Shown here piece after piece: positions 9,381 through 17,969 of a stretch of 64,000 bases of DNA; positions within the stretch are counted from its first letter, which is position 1, and the number at the start of each line of letters is the position of its first letter. The translations under genes were made by a program, and so were the position numbers. The notes under the pieces were generated by a model, which ran no database searches, was not told the DNA's origin, and saw only the letters and a program-made list of their open reading frames with translations. The DNA is from Peribacillus frigoritolerans (GTDB lineage Bacteria > Bacillota > Bacilli > Bacillales > DSM-1321), in NCBI RefSeq assembly GCF_001636405.1, contig NZ_KV440950.1, forward strand, positions 1,263,712 through 1,327,711. The letters run 5' to 3'.

Positions 9381-9451
9381 TATGAAGAATAACGAAAAGG
9401 ACTATCGCACAGGTTCAGCTAAGCAATACGATAACTTTCAGATGCCGAAAG

Positions 9452-10306
9452 TCAGTCGGTCTCGGTTAATACCTTTAAAGTCTTTTCCCTGATGCTTATC
9501 CGGTTTTTATAATCTTTAGCTACCAACTCTGTATATAATAAATCAAAAAGCAAAAGGAGCGGAAGCAATGGAGAGATGTTTTGTCCCATATGCATGCTGT
9601 TTTTGCTTGTGACCAATAGTGTTAGGTCGCCAAGCTGGGAGAGCTCGGAATTCTTATCTCCAGTAAAGACCAAGATGCATGCGCCTTGCTTCTTTGCGAT
9701 TTTAACTGCAGAAATCACTTCTTTCGTCGTTCCGGAAATGGAAATGCCGATGACAACACTAGTCTCGTTACTTAAAGCTGCATCCATCATGGACTGATGG
9801 GGGTCTGTGATGGCTTCGACAGTTAAGCCGATACGAAAGAACTTGGACTTGAACTCCTGGGCCGCTATACCAGAACTCCCTATTCCATATACATGAATCT
9901 TATTTGCCTTTGTAAGGAAAGAGACAGCTTTTTGGATATTGTCATATGTCGTTATATGAAAGGTATTATCAATGATACCTAAATGATCTTGATACAGTTT
10001 AGCGAAATAATCCACCTGCTTGATATTCTTCATGTTTTTCGGCGTATTTCGGAGGTCCACGAACCTTTTTAACTCATGCCTGAACTCATTAAACCCAGAA
10101 AAGGCTAATTTCTGGCAGAAACGCGTAATGGTTGCAGGTGAAATATGAAGCTTTTTAGCTATTTGACTGATCGTTAACTGACTTACTTCTTCAGGGCGCT
10201 GCAGAATATAATGGGCCAATTCTTCCTCTGTTTTGGTGAACTTGTCCATGCTGCATTCTATGCCATATATGAGGTTTTCTGCTAGGTATTCCATTTGATC
10301 ACCCAT
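9452..10306 (-). CDS. MurR/RpiR-family transcriptional regulator
   Basis: A 284-residue regulator. The N-terminal HTH_6 domain (about 1-77; TISQIAKKLHISPATITRFCQKLAFSGFNEFRHELKRF) is followed by a sugar-isomerase (SIS) domain (about 105-245; IHVYGIGSSGIAAQEFKSKF, VVIGISISGTTKEVISAV). SIS domains of this family bind phosphosugars. Given the next genes, the ligand is probably N-acetylmannosamine 6-phosphate or N-acetylglucosamine 6-phosphate. A terminator separates it from nanE, so it is a separate transcript on the same strand. Its start lies about 140 bp from the nanE stop. Confidence 0.88.
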   Translation of the reverse strand: MGDQMEYLAENLIYGIECSMDKFTKTEEELAHYILQRPEEVSQLTISQIAKKLHISPATITRFCQKLAFSGFNEFRHELKRFVDLRNTPKNMKNIKQVDYFAKLYQDHLGIIDNTFHITTYDNIQKAVSFLTKANKIHVYGIGSSGIAAQEFKSKFFRIGLTVEAITDPHQSMMDAALSNETSVVIGISISGTTKEVISAVKIAKKQGACILVFTGDKNSELSQLGDLTLLVTSKNSMHMGQNISPLLPLLLLFDLLYTELVAKDYKNRISIREKTLKVLTETD

Positions 10307-10392
10307 TTCGGATTTCTTATCTGTATTTATAGTTTAATGTATCCAGCAGGGACGTCAATAACCGGAGGAACGGAAACAGGAATATGAAAAAG

Positions 10393-10431
10393 AAAAGACC
10401 CAAACTGTTGTTGCCAGTCTGGGTCTTTTCA
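10393..10431 (-). terminator. Terminator after nanE
   Basis: A 14-bp stem (AAAAGACCCAAACT / AGTCTGGGTCTTTT) with T-rich flanks on both strands. Read on the minus strand it ends the nanE transcript before the RpiR gene. Confidence 0.75.
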
Positions 10432-10448
10432 TTACTATGTGCCATTTT

Positions 10449-11141
10449 TTATTCTTGGATGGCATCGACGAATCTTTTGGTGATTTGCTGCGGCCTGGTA
10501 ATGGCACCGCCCACCACTACTGCATGGACGTTCATATCCAATACAGAGCGGGCGATTTCTGGTGTGATTACATTTCCTTCCGCGATCACTTTCGCTTTTT
10601 TCACTGCTTTTACTATTTCTTTGAGCACAGCATAGTCATCCTGATATATTTTCTCACCGAGAGTTTCGTTCGTATAGCCGTATAAAGTGGGCGCCACAAT
10701 ATCGAATCCTAAATCGTCAGCGTATTTGGCTTCCTCAATGGTGGATACATCCGCCATTAGCAGGACATCCGGATATTTTGCTCTTATTTCACCATAAAAC
10801 TGCTTTAACGTTTTACCGTCCGGCCTTACACGGGCTGTAGCATCCGTCGCAATGATTTCCGCTTTGGTTTCCATCAATGCATCGATTTCGGCCATGGTGG
10901 GAGTGATATAGACATCGTTTTGTCCATACACCTGTTTAATGATCCCTATGACTGGAAGGTCCACATTTTTCTTGATTTCCATTATGTCACCTACAGAGTT
11001 TGCGCGAATGCACTTCGCACCGCCTTCTTTGGCAGCAATGGCCATGCGTCCCATAATAAAAGAGCTGTGCAGCGGCTCATTCTCCAATGCTTGACATGAT
11101 ACAATTAAGCCCTTGTGAATTTTATCGAGCACCTGTTGCAT
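10449..11141 (-). CDS. nanE: N-acetylmannosamine-6-phosphate 2-epimerase
   Basis: A 230-residue TIM-barrel protein that converts ManNAc-6-P to GlcNAc-6-P, feeding amino-sugar catabolism. Recognisable segments are [16 protein letters not shown] at the start, [27 protein letters not shown] and AEGNVITPE near the end. A longer reading with 20 more N-terminal residues exists, but it would overlap the upstream transporter gene; the internal ATG with an AAGGA ribosome site fits the family start. It lies 31 bp after the EIICB gene and so is co-transcribed. No nagA or nagB is in the window. Confidence 0.88.
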   Translation of the reverse strand: MQQVLDKIHKGLIVSCQALENEPLHSSFIMGRMAIAAKEGGAKCIRANSVGDIMEIKKNVDLPVIGIIKQVYGQNDVYITPTMAEIDALMETKAEIIATDATARVRPDGKTLKQFYGEIRAKYPDVLLMADVSTIEEAKYADDLGFDIVAPTLYGYTNETLGEKIYQDDYAVLKEIVKAVKKAKVIAEGNVITPEIARSVLDMNVHAVVVGGAITRPQQITKRFVDAIQE

Positions 11142-11172
11142 GTTTAACACGTCCTTATCGTTGTCTATATTC

Positions 11173-12708
11173 TCAATGTCCCAAGAATTCTTCCACTTCA
11201 TTTTTGATGATCGTCACTTGGGGACCGTAAACTATTTGAATGCCGTTTCCTTTTTTTACGACACCTTTTGAACCGGTTTGTTTTATGACGTCTTCTTTCA
11301 CCAATGTTTCATCCTTTACCGTGACACGGAGACGGGTTGCACAGCAATCGACGATCTCGATATTTTCCTGTCCGCCCAATCCGTTAACGATGGTCTGGGT
11401 TCTCTCTGATGCCGTTACTTGTGTAACAGGTGCCTGTTCATCATCTTCACGGCCAACCACTTTCAAATTCTTCTTCCTGATCAAGAATTTAAAAGTGAAG
11501 TAGTATAGGAAAAACCACGGAATGCCGACGAAAAGTACATAAATCCAGTTTGTTTTACTGATGCCCTGGAGTATCCCGAATAAAGTAAAATCAATAAATC
11601 CTCCAGAAAAGGTTTGACCGATCGTGATATTGAATATATCTGCCATCATGAAGGCAAGTCCGTCAAACAAGGCATGAAAAACATAAAGGATCGGTGCGAC
11701 AAATAAGAAACTGAATTCAAGCGGTTCTGTGATGCCTGTTAAGAAAGAGGTCAAGGCAGCTGAAAGCAGCAAACCGGCCACGACTTTCTTATTTTTAGGT
11801 TTAGCGCAATGGTAAATGGCCAATGCCGCGCCAGGCAAACCAAACATCATCGTGATGAACCGTCCCGACATGAAGCGGGAAACACCCTCATAATACTTGA
11901 CGGTAGTTGGGTCGGCCAATTGTGCAAAGAAGATATTCTGGGTCCCGCTGACAAGCTGCCCCTTAATTTCCATCGTTCCGCCTAAAGCTGTCTGCCAGAA
12001 GGGAAGGTAGAAAATATGGTGCAGCCCTAACGGCCCGAGCATCCGTAATATGAATCCGTAAAAGAAAGTCCCGATTGTACCTGTGCTCGTTACCAGTGCA
12101 CCTAATTGGTTTATGAAAAGTTGGAAATAAGGCCATACGATAAAAAGCACGGCTCCAACCAAGATGGATGCGAAGGAAACGATGATGGGAATGAAACGTG
12201 AACCCCCGAAAAATCCTAACACTTGCGGAAGCTGGATTTTATTATATTTATTGTGCAAAAGTGCGGCAACGATCCCTACTACGATACCGCCGAACACACC
12301 GGTCTCCAGTGTTTGGATCCCGACCGCCATTCCTTGTCCGGCACCTGCCAAATTCTCTTTGGCAAGTTCCCCGGTTATTTGAAGCAGTGCATTTATTGAA
12401 CTGTTCATGACGAAATAGCCGATCATGGCTGCCAATGCAGCAGTCCCTTTATCCGAACGTGCCAATCCTACTGCAACACCTACGGCAAAAATAACCGGCA
12501 AGTTTCCGAATACGATGCTTCCCGCAGAACTCATGATCGTGAAAATGGCCTGCAGCCAAGCAAAGTCTAAAAATGGATAAGCCTCAACTGTATTTGGATT
12601 GGAAAGAGCACCGCCAATTCCCAGCAATAAACCGGCCGCTGGCAAAACGGCAATCGGGAGCATAAAAGATTTACCGAACTGCTGCGCTTTCTCGAAAGCT
12701 TTCTTCAT
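11173..12708 (-). CDS. PTS transporter EIICB, glucose/N-acetylglucosamine family
   Basis: A 511-residue phosphotransferase permease. About 390 residues of EIIC come first (ten or so membrane segments; motifs [30 protein letters not shown]) followed by an EIIB domain with the phosphorylated cysteine in the [14 protein letters not shown] segment. There is no EIIA domain, so phosphate must come from an EIIA elsewhere. With nanE downstream the likely substrate is N-acetylmannosamine or a related amino sugar; this is inference. The start is the ATG after GGAGGAATC. A CcpA site lies about 80 bp upstream. Confidence 0.88.
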   Translation of the reverse strand: MKKAFEKAQQFGKSFMLPIAVLPAAGLLLGIGGALSNPNTVEAYPFLDFAWLQAIFTIMSSAGSIVFGNLPVIFAVGVAVGLARSDKGTAALAAMIGYFVMNSSINALLQITGELAKENLAGAGQGMAVGIQTLETGVFGGIVVGIVAALLHNKYNKIQLPQVLGFFGGSRFIPIIVSFASILVGAVLFIVWPYFQLFINQLGALVTSTGTIGTFFYGFILRMLGPLGLHHIFYLPFWQTALGGTMEIKGQLVSGTQNIFFAQLADPTTVKYYEGVSRFMSGRFITMMFGLPGAALAIYHCAKPKNKKVVAGLLLSAALTSFLTGITEPLEFSFLFVAPILYVFHALFDGLAFMMADIFNITIGQTFSGGFIDFTLFGILQGISKTNWIYVLFVGIPWFFLYYFTFKFLIRKKNLKVVGREDDEQAPVTQVTASERTQTIVNGLGGQENIEIVDCCATRLRVTVKDETLVKEDVIKQTGSKGVVKKGNGIQIVYGPQVTIIKNEVEEFLGH

Positions 12709-12785
12709 AATGATTCCTCCCTCATTTAACGAGCCTTTGATACTCTTTATTTTTTATCGCTCTATACTAGCTATATTAAATCCCA

Positions 12786-12801
12786 TTGAGAGCGTTTTCA
12801 A
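12786..12801. promoter_or_regulatory. cre site (CcpA) upstream of the EIICB-nanE operon
   Basis: TTGAGAGCGTTTTCAA is a near-palindromic match to the catabolite responsive element consensus. It lies 78 bp before the EIICB start, as expected for carbon catabolite repression of an amino-sugar operon. It is also at the junction with the truncated permease. Confidence 0.7.
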
Positions 12802-13439
12802 TGCGATGCAAGGTTATATCAACTGTTTTCAATCTTGTGCTTATTTCTCTGAAAAAGTTTTCAATAATATCATGGGCACTGTTACTGGGAGTGCCGGCCG
12901 CCTATGCATTAAGCCGGTTTGATTTCAAAGGGGAAAGCGTGATAAATGCCTTTTTCGTTTCGCCGATATTAATACCGGGAATTGTGCTGGGCTTTGCGTT
13001 TTTACGTTTTATTGTGGGGACTTATCAGCTTCCGATATATGCGGCCCTGTTTGTGGGACATACTGTTATCATGCTGCCTTTCATCATCCGTGTGATTTCT
13101 TCAAGCTTATCAAACTTTGACTTTTCCATTGAAGTAGCGGCCGAGAGTCTCGGAGCGAGTAAATTGGGCACATTCTTTACAGTCGTCCTCCCGAATATAA
13201 GATCAGGAATTCTGGCAGCAGTCATGATCGCCTTCTTGGAATCCTTCAATAATGTAGACATTTCAGTTTATATGACAGGCCCTGGGGTAAGTACGTTTCC
13301 GATTCAGATGCTGACGTATGTGGAGAACTACTTCGATCCCACCATTTCGGCCATTTCCGTATTGCTCATGTTCATAACCGCTTTCTTCATGTTTATAGTA
13401 GAACGGCTCATGGGATTGTCTTATTTCACAAAACGATAA
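12786..13439 (+). pseudogene. PotC-like ABC permease, 5' truncated
   Basis: The C-terminal ~190 residues of a spermidine/putrescine-type permease are intact (GVPAAYALSRFDFKG, the EAA loop AAESLGASKLGTFFTVVLPNIRSGI, several membrane segments). The N-terminal ~70-80 residues that normally hold the first membrane segments are gone. The open frame runs instead into the promoter region of the divergent amino-sugar operon, cre site included. No ribosome site precedes its first ATG. It is followed closely by the ATPase of the same transporter, so this is a broken operon. Confidence 0.8.
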
Positions 13440-13454
13440 AGGAGGTAATGATGG

Positions 13455-14519
13455 GTGGCTTTATTCACTTTACAAGATATATCTGTAGCCTATAACAAAC
13501 AGAATATATTAAAGGATTTCAATCTAGAGATTGAAAAAGGGAAACTGGTATCCCTTCTTGGCCCGAGCGGCTGTGGGAAAACGACGACCCTCCGTTTAAT
13601 TGCCGGGGTTTTACAGGCGAATGAAGGGAAGTTTTTATTCAAGGAAAAGGACTATACGAAAGTGCCCGTCAACAAGCGGAACTTTGGCTTTGTGTTCCAA
13701 AACTATGCATTATTTCCGCATTTGTCGATATTCGATAATATTGCATTCGGTCTCCGTCTGAGAAAGAATGCTAAAAGTGAAATCGAAAAAAAGGTAATGA
13801 ATGTGCTCGAGATCGTTAATTTGAAAGGTTTTGAAAAACGATATCCCCAAGAGCTTTCCGGAGGGCAAAAGCAGCGGGTCGCGATTGCCAGGGCGCTGGT
13901 GATTGAGCCGGACATCCTCTTATTTGACGAACCATTGAGTAATCTTGATGCCAACTTAAGGGTGAATATGAGAGTCGAGATTCGCCGTATCCAACAAGAG
14001 CTGGGGATTACAACGGTATATGTTTCCCATGACCAGGAAGAATGCTTTTCGATATCCGACCAGGTGGCGATCATGAATAAAGGGATCATCGAACAGCTTA
14101 GTGACCCTGCGACCATTTACAAATATCCCGAAACCAAATTTGTCGCGGACTTCATCGGCTTCAAGAACTTCATTGACTTCGATAAGCGGAAAGATCATGA
14201 CGGTAAAATCGAACTGAACAAATCTGGATACTCATTTGTACTGCACAAGGATCCGCAGATGAGCAATTCAACGGGAAAAATAGGCGGCATCAGGCCGGAC
14301 GATCTGTTGATCAGGGAAAAAGATAACAAGGGGGCTGTTCAGGAAAATAGTTTACCTGGCCGGGTCAAGGTAAGTACGTATCTTGGAAGAAGCTATCAAT
14401 ATGTCGTTGAAACTCCAATAGGGGATTTCACTGTGAACAAGGAAATGGCGGAATCCTACCGGACGGGTCAGGAAATCATCCTTGAAATTCCGAGAAACCA
14501 GATGGTGCTTGTTGACTAG
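13455..14519 (+). CDS. ABC transporter ATPase, PotA-like
   Basis: A 354-residue ATPase with Walker A (GPSGCGKTTT, near 37), Q-loop, signature LSGGQKQRVAIARAL, Walker B (ILLFDEPLSNLD) and a C-terminal TOBE-like region (IGGIRPDDLLI). The start is a GTG with AAAGGAGG 9 bases upstream; an ATG 4 bases earlier is out of frame. It belongs with the truncated permease 15 bp before it. An adenine deaminase fragment 16 bp after it suggests the old operon imported a purine-related compound. The gene looks intact, but its transporter cannot be complete here. Confidence 0.85.
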   Translation: MALFTLQDISVAYNKQNILKDFNLEIEKGKLVSLLGPSGCGKTTTLRLIAGVLQANEGKFLFKEKDYTKVPVNKRNFGFVFQNYALFPHLSIFDNIAFGLRLRKNAKSEIEKKVMNVLEIVNLKGFEKRYPQELSGGQKQRVAIARALVIEPDILLFDEPLSNLDANLRVNMRVEIRRIQQELGITTVYVSHDQEECFSISDQVAIMNKGIIEQLSDPATIYKYPETKFVADFIGFKNFIDFDKRKDHDGKIELNKSGYSFVLHKDPQMSNSTGKIGGIRPDDLLIREKDNKGAVQENSLPGRVKVSTYLGRSYQYVVETPIGDFTVNKEMAESYRTGQEIILEIPRNQMVLVD

Positions 14520-14535
14520 CTTAGGAGGGTAAGTT

Positions 14536-14769
14536 ATGCGAATGGATATGCTTGTAAGGGATATCAACGTGTTTAACAGCTATTTTAAAAGATTCATTAA
14601 AGGGAATGCAGCCATCAAGGATGGAAAGTTCTATTATATTGGAGAACGTGAATTGGATGCCTTCGAGCCGGATACAATCGTCGATGGACAGGGGAAGTAT
14701 ATGGTTCCAGGTCTGATCGATATCCATCTCCACATTGAAAGTACGGTGGTGACGCGTGATGAAGCTTAA
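14536..14769 (+). pseudogene. Adenine deaminase (Ade-like), N-terminal fragment
   Basis: Only 77 residues remain. They match the start of adenine deaminase / amidohydrolase proteins: a small beta domain, then VPGLIDIHLHIESTVVTRDEA, which holds the metal-binding HxH (full proteins are near 580 residues). The frame then stops and a terminator follows within 10 bases. The ribosome site TTAGGAGGGT is good, so the peptide could be translated but cannot be an enzyme. It is the 3' break of the remnant ABC operon. Confidence 0.8.
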
Positions 14770-14773
14770 ACCG

Positions 14774-14810
14774 AAAAAGGGGATTATCCAATGGATAACC
14801 CCCTTTTCTT
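14774..14810 (+). terminator. Terminator after the adenine deaminase fragment
   Basis: AAGGGGATTATCC / GGATAACCCCCTTTT stem with a T-rich end. Confidence 0.8.
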
Positions 14811-14861
14811 AATGACTTACCTGGCGTCAAATATTAGCTGGACCTGTTTATTTTCATATAA

Positions 14862-14890
14862 TTACCATTAAGGTAAATATATGATAAAAT
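14862..14890 (+). promoter_or_regulatory. Predicted promoter of the small toxin-like gene
   Basis: TTACCA, 17 bp spacer, TAAAAT. The predicted transcript starts near 14897, so the RNA would begin about 13 nt before the 5' pairing segment described below. Confidence 0.5.
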
Positions 14891-14909
14891 AGAGGAACAA
14901 CTGAGGATA

Positions 14910-15147
14910 GAGTGGTAGGTCACGCTTTGCTTTTCCATCTAATGATAGATTGGAAAGGAGGTGACCGCTTGATTCATTTCTTATTGAACTTGATAACAGA
15001 TATGGGTAAAGAGATATTTGTTGCAGTAGCAACCAGTCTTATCCTGTCTATGTTCGCCAAGAAACGGAAAAAGAACCACTCATCCTCCCAAGATGGCAAT
15101 GGTTCTTCTTCTGACGATTAATTAAGTTAGTTGTGACCAACCACTCT
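14910..15147 (+). ncRNA. Long-range 5'-3' pairing in a small mRNA
   Basis: AGAGTGGTAGGTCAC (14909-14923) is complementary, with one mismatch, to GTGACCAACCACTCT (15133-15147), so the two ends of the mRNA can close on each other. The 5' GGTCAC can alternatively pair with GTGACC at 14961-14966, right against the Shine-Dalgarno. Competing structures of this kind hold type I toxin mRNAs silent. Confidence 0.5.
14969..15121 (+). CDS. Small cationic membrane peptide, candidate type I toxin
   Basis: A 50-residue peptide starting at TTG, 6 bases after AAAGGAGGTGA. It has a hydrophobic helix (IFVAVATSLILSMFA, about 18-32), a KKRKK stop-transfer cluster and a Ser/Asp-rich tail ending SSSDD. Size, single membrane helix and basic cluster fit Fst/TxpA-like type I toxins, but I do not recognise the family; the acidic tail is unusual. 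The mRNA has its own promoter, complementary ends and a terminator 40 bases after the stop. No clear antisense promoter is seen. It could also be a harmless small membrane protein. Confidence 0.5.
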   Translation: MIHFLLNLITDMGKEIFVAVATSLILSMFAKKRKKNHSSSQDGNGSSSDD

Positions 15148-15157
15148 TGCTAGTTGT

Positions 15158-15188
15158 CAGCCTCATGTTAGCGCATGAGGCTGTTTTT
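15158..15188 (+). terminator. Terminator of the toxin-like mRNA
   Basis: CAGCCTCATG / CATGAGGCTG stem followed by TTTTT. Confidence 0.85.
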
Positions 15189-15325
15189 AGTTTATGTCAA
15201 TATAAGGATAACATACCCCGATTTTAAAGTAAATATTCAGACAATGAATTGGGGAGTACCATGGGCTTGGCTGTATTTTTTTCTTGAATCTTTTAATGAA
15301 ACTTTGGAAAACGGCAAAAAATGAA

Positions 15326-15353
15326 TTGACTCTTTCTTACTAATATGGTATGT
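15326..15353 (+). promoter_or_regulatory. Predicted promoter of the MutS2-like leader transcript
   Basis: TTGACT, 16 bp, TATGTT. The predicted start is near 15360, shortly before the leader peptide's ribosome site. Confidence 0.45.
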
Positions 15354-15385
15354 TAATTCCAATCTAAGAAAAGGTGTGGTGTTTT

Positions 15386-15409
15386 ATGTCGGGAGTAGGT
15401 ATCAACTAA
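15386..15409 (+). CDS. Leader peptide MSGVGIN of an attenuator
   Basis: A seven-codon open frame with AAAAGGTGTGG 8 bases upstream of the ATG. It sits at the start of a 400-nt untranslated leader. Codons 4-6 (GTAGGTATC) are complementary to GATACCTAC at 15490-15498, so a ribosome stalled on the peptide would change downstream folding. This is the layout of antibiotic-induced leaders of Firmicute resistance genes. The peptide itself is not one I can match to a described stall sequence. Confidence 0.6.
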   Translation: MSGVGIN

Positions 15410-15419
15410 TTTAGTTGAA

Positions 15420-15467
15420 TAAGGTATTTAATCACTGTTATGTCAGTGGATTACGTATGCCTTTTTT
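15420..15467 (+). terminator. Attenuator hairpin T1 in the MutS2-like leader
   Basis: CACTG/CAGTG apical stem, extended by AAT/ATT and AAGG/CCTT segments, followed by six T. It starts 11 bases after the leader peptide stop. Its 5' arm repeats the AGGTAT word found in the leader peptide codons. Confidence 0.6.
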
Positions 15468-15550
15468 CACAGTGCAATTCTGCATTGTGGATACCTACCT
15501 TAAGACTGCTTCCTTTTCCATAATTCGTGTAACATGCAGGTGTTACGGCG

Positions 15551-15586
15551 AAAAGCATGGTGGGATTTGTCCTATCATGCTTTTTT
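15551..15586 (+). terminator. Attenuator hairpin T2 in the MutS2-like leader
   Basis: A strong hairpin (AAAAGCATG / CATGCTTTT continued by GGA/TCC, TTTG loop) with six T. It is preceded by GTAACA/TGTTAC, which encloses a CATGC that can compete for the T2 stem. It would stop transcription about 190 bp before the MutS2-like gene. Confidence 0.75.
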
Positions 15587-15774
15587 GTGTACGCAGGTCT
15601 ATTCGAGCTGCCCTATTTGTTATCGATTTCAGGTACTTATCCATGGATAAGGCCGATGCCGGCAGGAGCTTTCTACTCAAATGGCTTGTTCATTTGTAAA
15701 GGTAGGGGGACCATTGCGGGCATTTTTTGGATTCGGGAATTTCATTCACTCACTCATTCAAGGAGGATCATTAG

Positions 15775-17679
15775 ATGAATACAATGACTTATGAAAAATT
15801 ACAATATATCCAACTCAAGGAAATGGTCAAAAACCATTGCGTAAGCGGTTTAGGAAAAGCGTTATTGGATCGGCTTAAGCCGAGCGGCACCTTGAAGGTC
15901 GTTAAAAGTCGTTTGAACGAGACCACGGAGGCAAGGAACTTACTGAATGCGGAAAGCCATATTCCCTTGAAGGGCATTTCACATATTGGCCTCCATATCG
16001 ACAAACTGGAAAAAGGAATGATTTTGGAGCCGTCAGAGTTAGTGGCGATAGCAGATTTCTTAAGAGGCTGCAGGAATATCAAGAAATTCATGACCGATAA
16101 AGAGTTCTTTGCACCGACATTGCATTCCTACGCCCGCTCCATGACTGAATTCAGGAGCATTGAAGAAGAAATCCAATTCACCATAAAGGGAAATGCTGTC
16201 GTTTCCGAAGCAAGCAAGGACCTGAAACGGATCAGGAACCAAATCATCAAGACAGAAAGTAAAATAGAGGAACGGCTGAATAAGTTCTTGAAGAGCGGAG
16301 CCAATAAAGAGTTCATTCAGGAATTTTTCATCAGTAAAAAGGATGATCGCTACACCATCCCGATCAAAGCCTCCTATAAAAATCAAGTGGCCGGAACAAT
16401 CGTGGAAGTATCGGCAAAAGGGGCTACCGTGTTCATTGAACCTGCCTCTGTTACGAAATTGAATGTAGAATTGGCAAGCTTAAAGGCGGAGGAATCGATG
16501 GAAGAGTATCAACTTTTGGCCACATTATCCGGAACGGTTTTCGAACAGCTGAAACCGATCAAGATAAACATCGAGTTGATCAGTCAATATGACATGATCT
16601 TCGCAAAGGCCAAGTTCAGTAAAAGCATGGATGCCATCGAACCGAAAATCAATGATCACGGTTATATTAAATTAACCGGCTGTAAACATCCGCTATTGCC
16701 GCAAGACAGCGTACCTTTGGATTTTGAAATCGGTAAGGACTATCGCAGCTTGATTATTACAGGCCCTAATGCCGGTGGTAAAACTGTCGTCCTGAAAACG
16801 ATCGGCATCCTTACATTGGCTGTCATGTCAGGACTGCATGTTGCCGGGAAAGAGGGGACGGAGCTTGCCGTCTTTGACCAGGTATTCGTCGATATCGGTG
16901 ATAATCAAAGCATGGAAAATGCACTGAGCACGTTTTCATCGCATATGAAAAACATCTCGGAAATCATGGGGGCAATAACCAATAACTCCTTGCTGCTGTT
17001 CGATGAAATCGGGAGCGGAACGGAACCGAATGAAGGAGCCGCATTGGCGATTAGCATCCTTGAGGAGTTTTATCAAAGAGGGTGCATGACCGTTGCGACG
17101 ACCCATTATGGTGAAATCAAGCGCTATTCGGAAATACACAGTGATTTCATGAATGCGGCCATGCAATTCAACAGCGAAACACTTGAGCCAAAATACAAGC
17201 TGTTGATCGGTCAATCCGGGGAAAGCAATGCCCTTTGGATAGCCAAAAAAATGAATGTCCGTGAAAAGGTTCTGCAAAAGGCAAAGCTCTATATCGAAAA
17301 TAAAGACTACGACTTGGAGCGTGTCCAGGAAAGTAAAATCAAAAAAGCGAAGCCAGCGGCCGTTCCTAAAGAATCATCTTATGAATATGAAGTCGGCGAC
17401 AAAGTGAAGGTAAGCGAACTGAATGGATACGCGATCGTTTATAAGAAAAAGGACTCCTTCAATAATGTCGTCGTACTTTTCGAAGATACCTTCAGGGAGG
17501 TTCATGCCAATAAGCTCGAGCTTGAAATAAAGGCCGTCGATTTATATCCTGAAGGCTATGATCTCGATTCTTTATTTGTCAGCTACAAAGAAAGGAAATT
17601 GAACCATGACTTAGAGCGGGGATCGAAAAAGGCGCTAAAGAACGTAGCCGCGGATATCCGGAAGAAGCTTGGTGAATAG
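15775..17679 (+). CDS. MutS2-like ATPase without Smr nuclease domain
   Basis: A 634-residue MutS-family protein. It has the MutS2-type core and clamp (about 1-300), Walker A (LIITGPNAGGKTVVLKTIGIL, near 325), Walker B (LLLFDEIGSGTEPNEGAAL, near 405) and THYGEIKRYS. Standard Bacillus MutS2 is near 785 residues with a long coiled coil and a C-terminal Smr nuclease; here a KOW-like segment (EVGDKVKVSELNGYAIVYKKK) and a short basic tail replace them. MutS2 is known to recognise collided ribosomes. The attenuator leader suggests this relative is induced by translation inhibitors; that is inference. It starts at ATG after AAGGAGG and is monocistronic. Confidence 0.8.
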   Translation: MNTMTYEKLQYIQLKEMVKNHCVSGLGKALLDRLKPSGTLKVVKSRLNETTEARNLLNAESHIPLKGISHIGLHIDKLEKGMILEPSELVAIADFLRGCRNIKKFMTDKEFFAPTLHSYARSMTEFRSIEEEIQFTIKGNAVVSEASKDLKRIRNQIIKTESKIEERLNKFLKSGANKEFIQEFFISKKDDRYTIPIKASYKNQVAGTIVEVSAKGATVFIEPASVTKLNVELASLKAEESMEEYQLLATLSGTVFEQLKPIKINIELISQYDMIFAKAKFSKSMDAIEPKINDHGYIKLTGCKHPLLPQDSVPLDFEIGKDYRSLIITGPNAGGKTVVLKTIGILTLAVMSGLHVAGKEGTELAVFDQVFVDIGDNQSMENALSTFSSHMKNISEIMGAITNNSLLLFDEIGSGTEPNEGAALAISILEEFYQRGCMTVATTHYGEIKRYSEIHSDFMNAAMQFNSETLEPKYKLLIGQSGESNALWIAKKMNVREKVLQKAKLYIENKDYDLERVQESKIKKAKPAAVPKESSYEYEVGDKVKVSELNGYAIVYKKKDSFNNVVVLFEDTFREVHANKLELEIKAVDLYPEGYDLDSLFVSYKERKLNHDLERGSKKALKNVAADIRKKLGE

Positions 17680-17775
17680 ACGGGGTGGATTTTGAAAGGG
17701 AAAAATGGATGATTTATGAAATTCTAATAAAGCGGTTGTGATAACCGTTTTCCACAAAAAAAGTTAGACGTCGGC

Positions 17776-17815
17776 AGGGTATGAGTTCTGTTTTAACAGG
17801 GCTCATACCCTTTAA
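17776..17815 (+). terminator. Terminator after the MutS2-like gene
   Basis: AGGGTATGAG / CTCATACCCT stem with a T-rich end. A near copy follows the duplicated gene tail at 19.47 kb. Confidence 0.8.
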
Positions 17816-17969
17816 TTTTGTCTTAATTTCTCGTGTGGAGAAAGAAGGATTAGGCTCTAGACGGAGATATAAAAGGTATTAAACAATCAAAAAATCAATT
17901 AGAGTTGAAAGATATAATAAGAAAGGGATACATACATCATCTGAAAGGTTGTTAGTATCACCTAGATAT

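Noticed and set aside
15415..15778. Frames of 94 and 73 residues in the MutS2-like leader, one ending on the MutS2-like start
   Set aside because: No ribosome sites; they cross terminator hairpins. Only the seven-codon MSGVGIN frame has a proper site.
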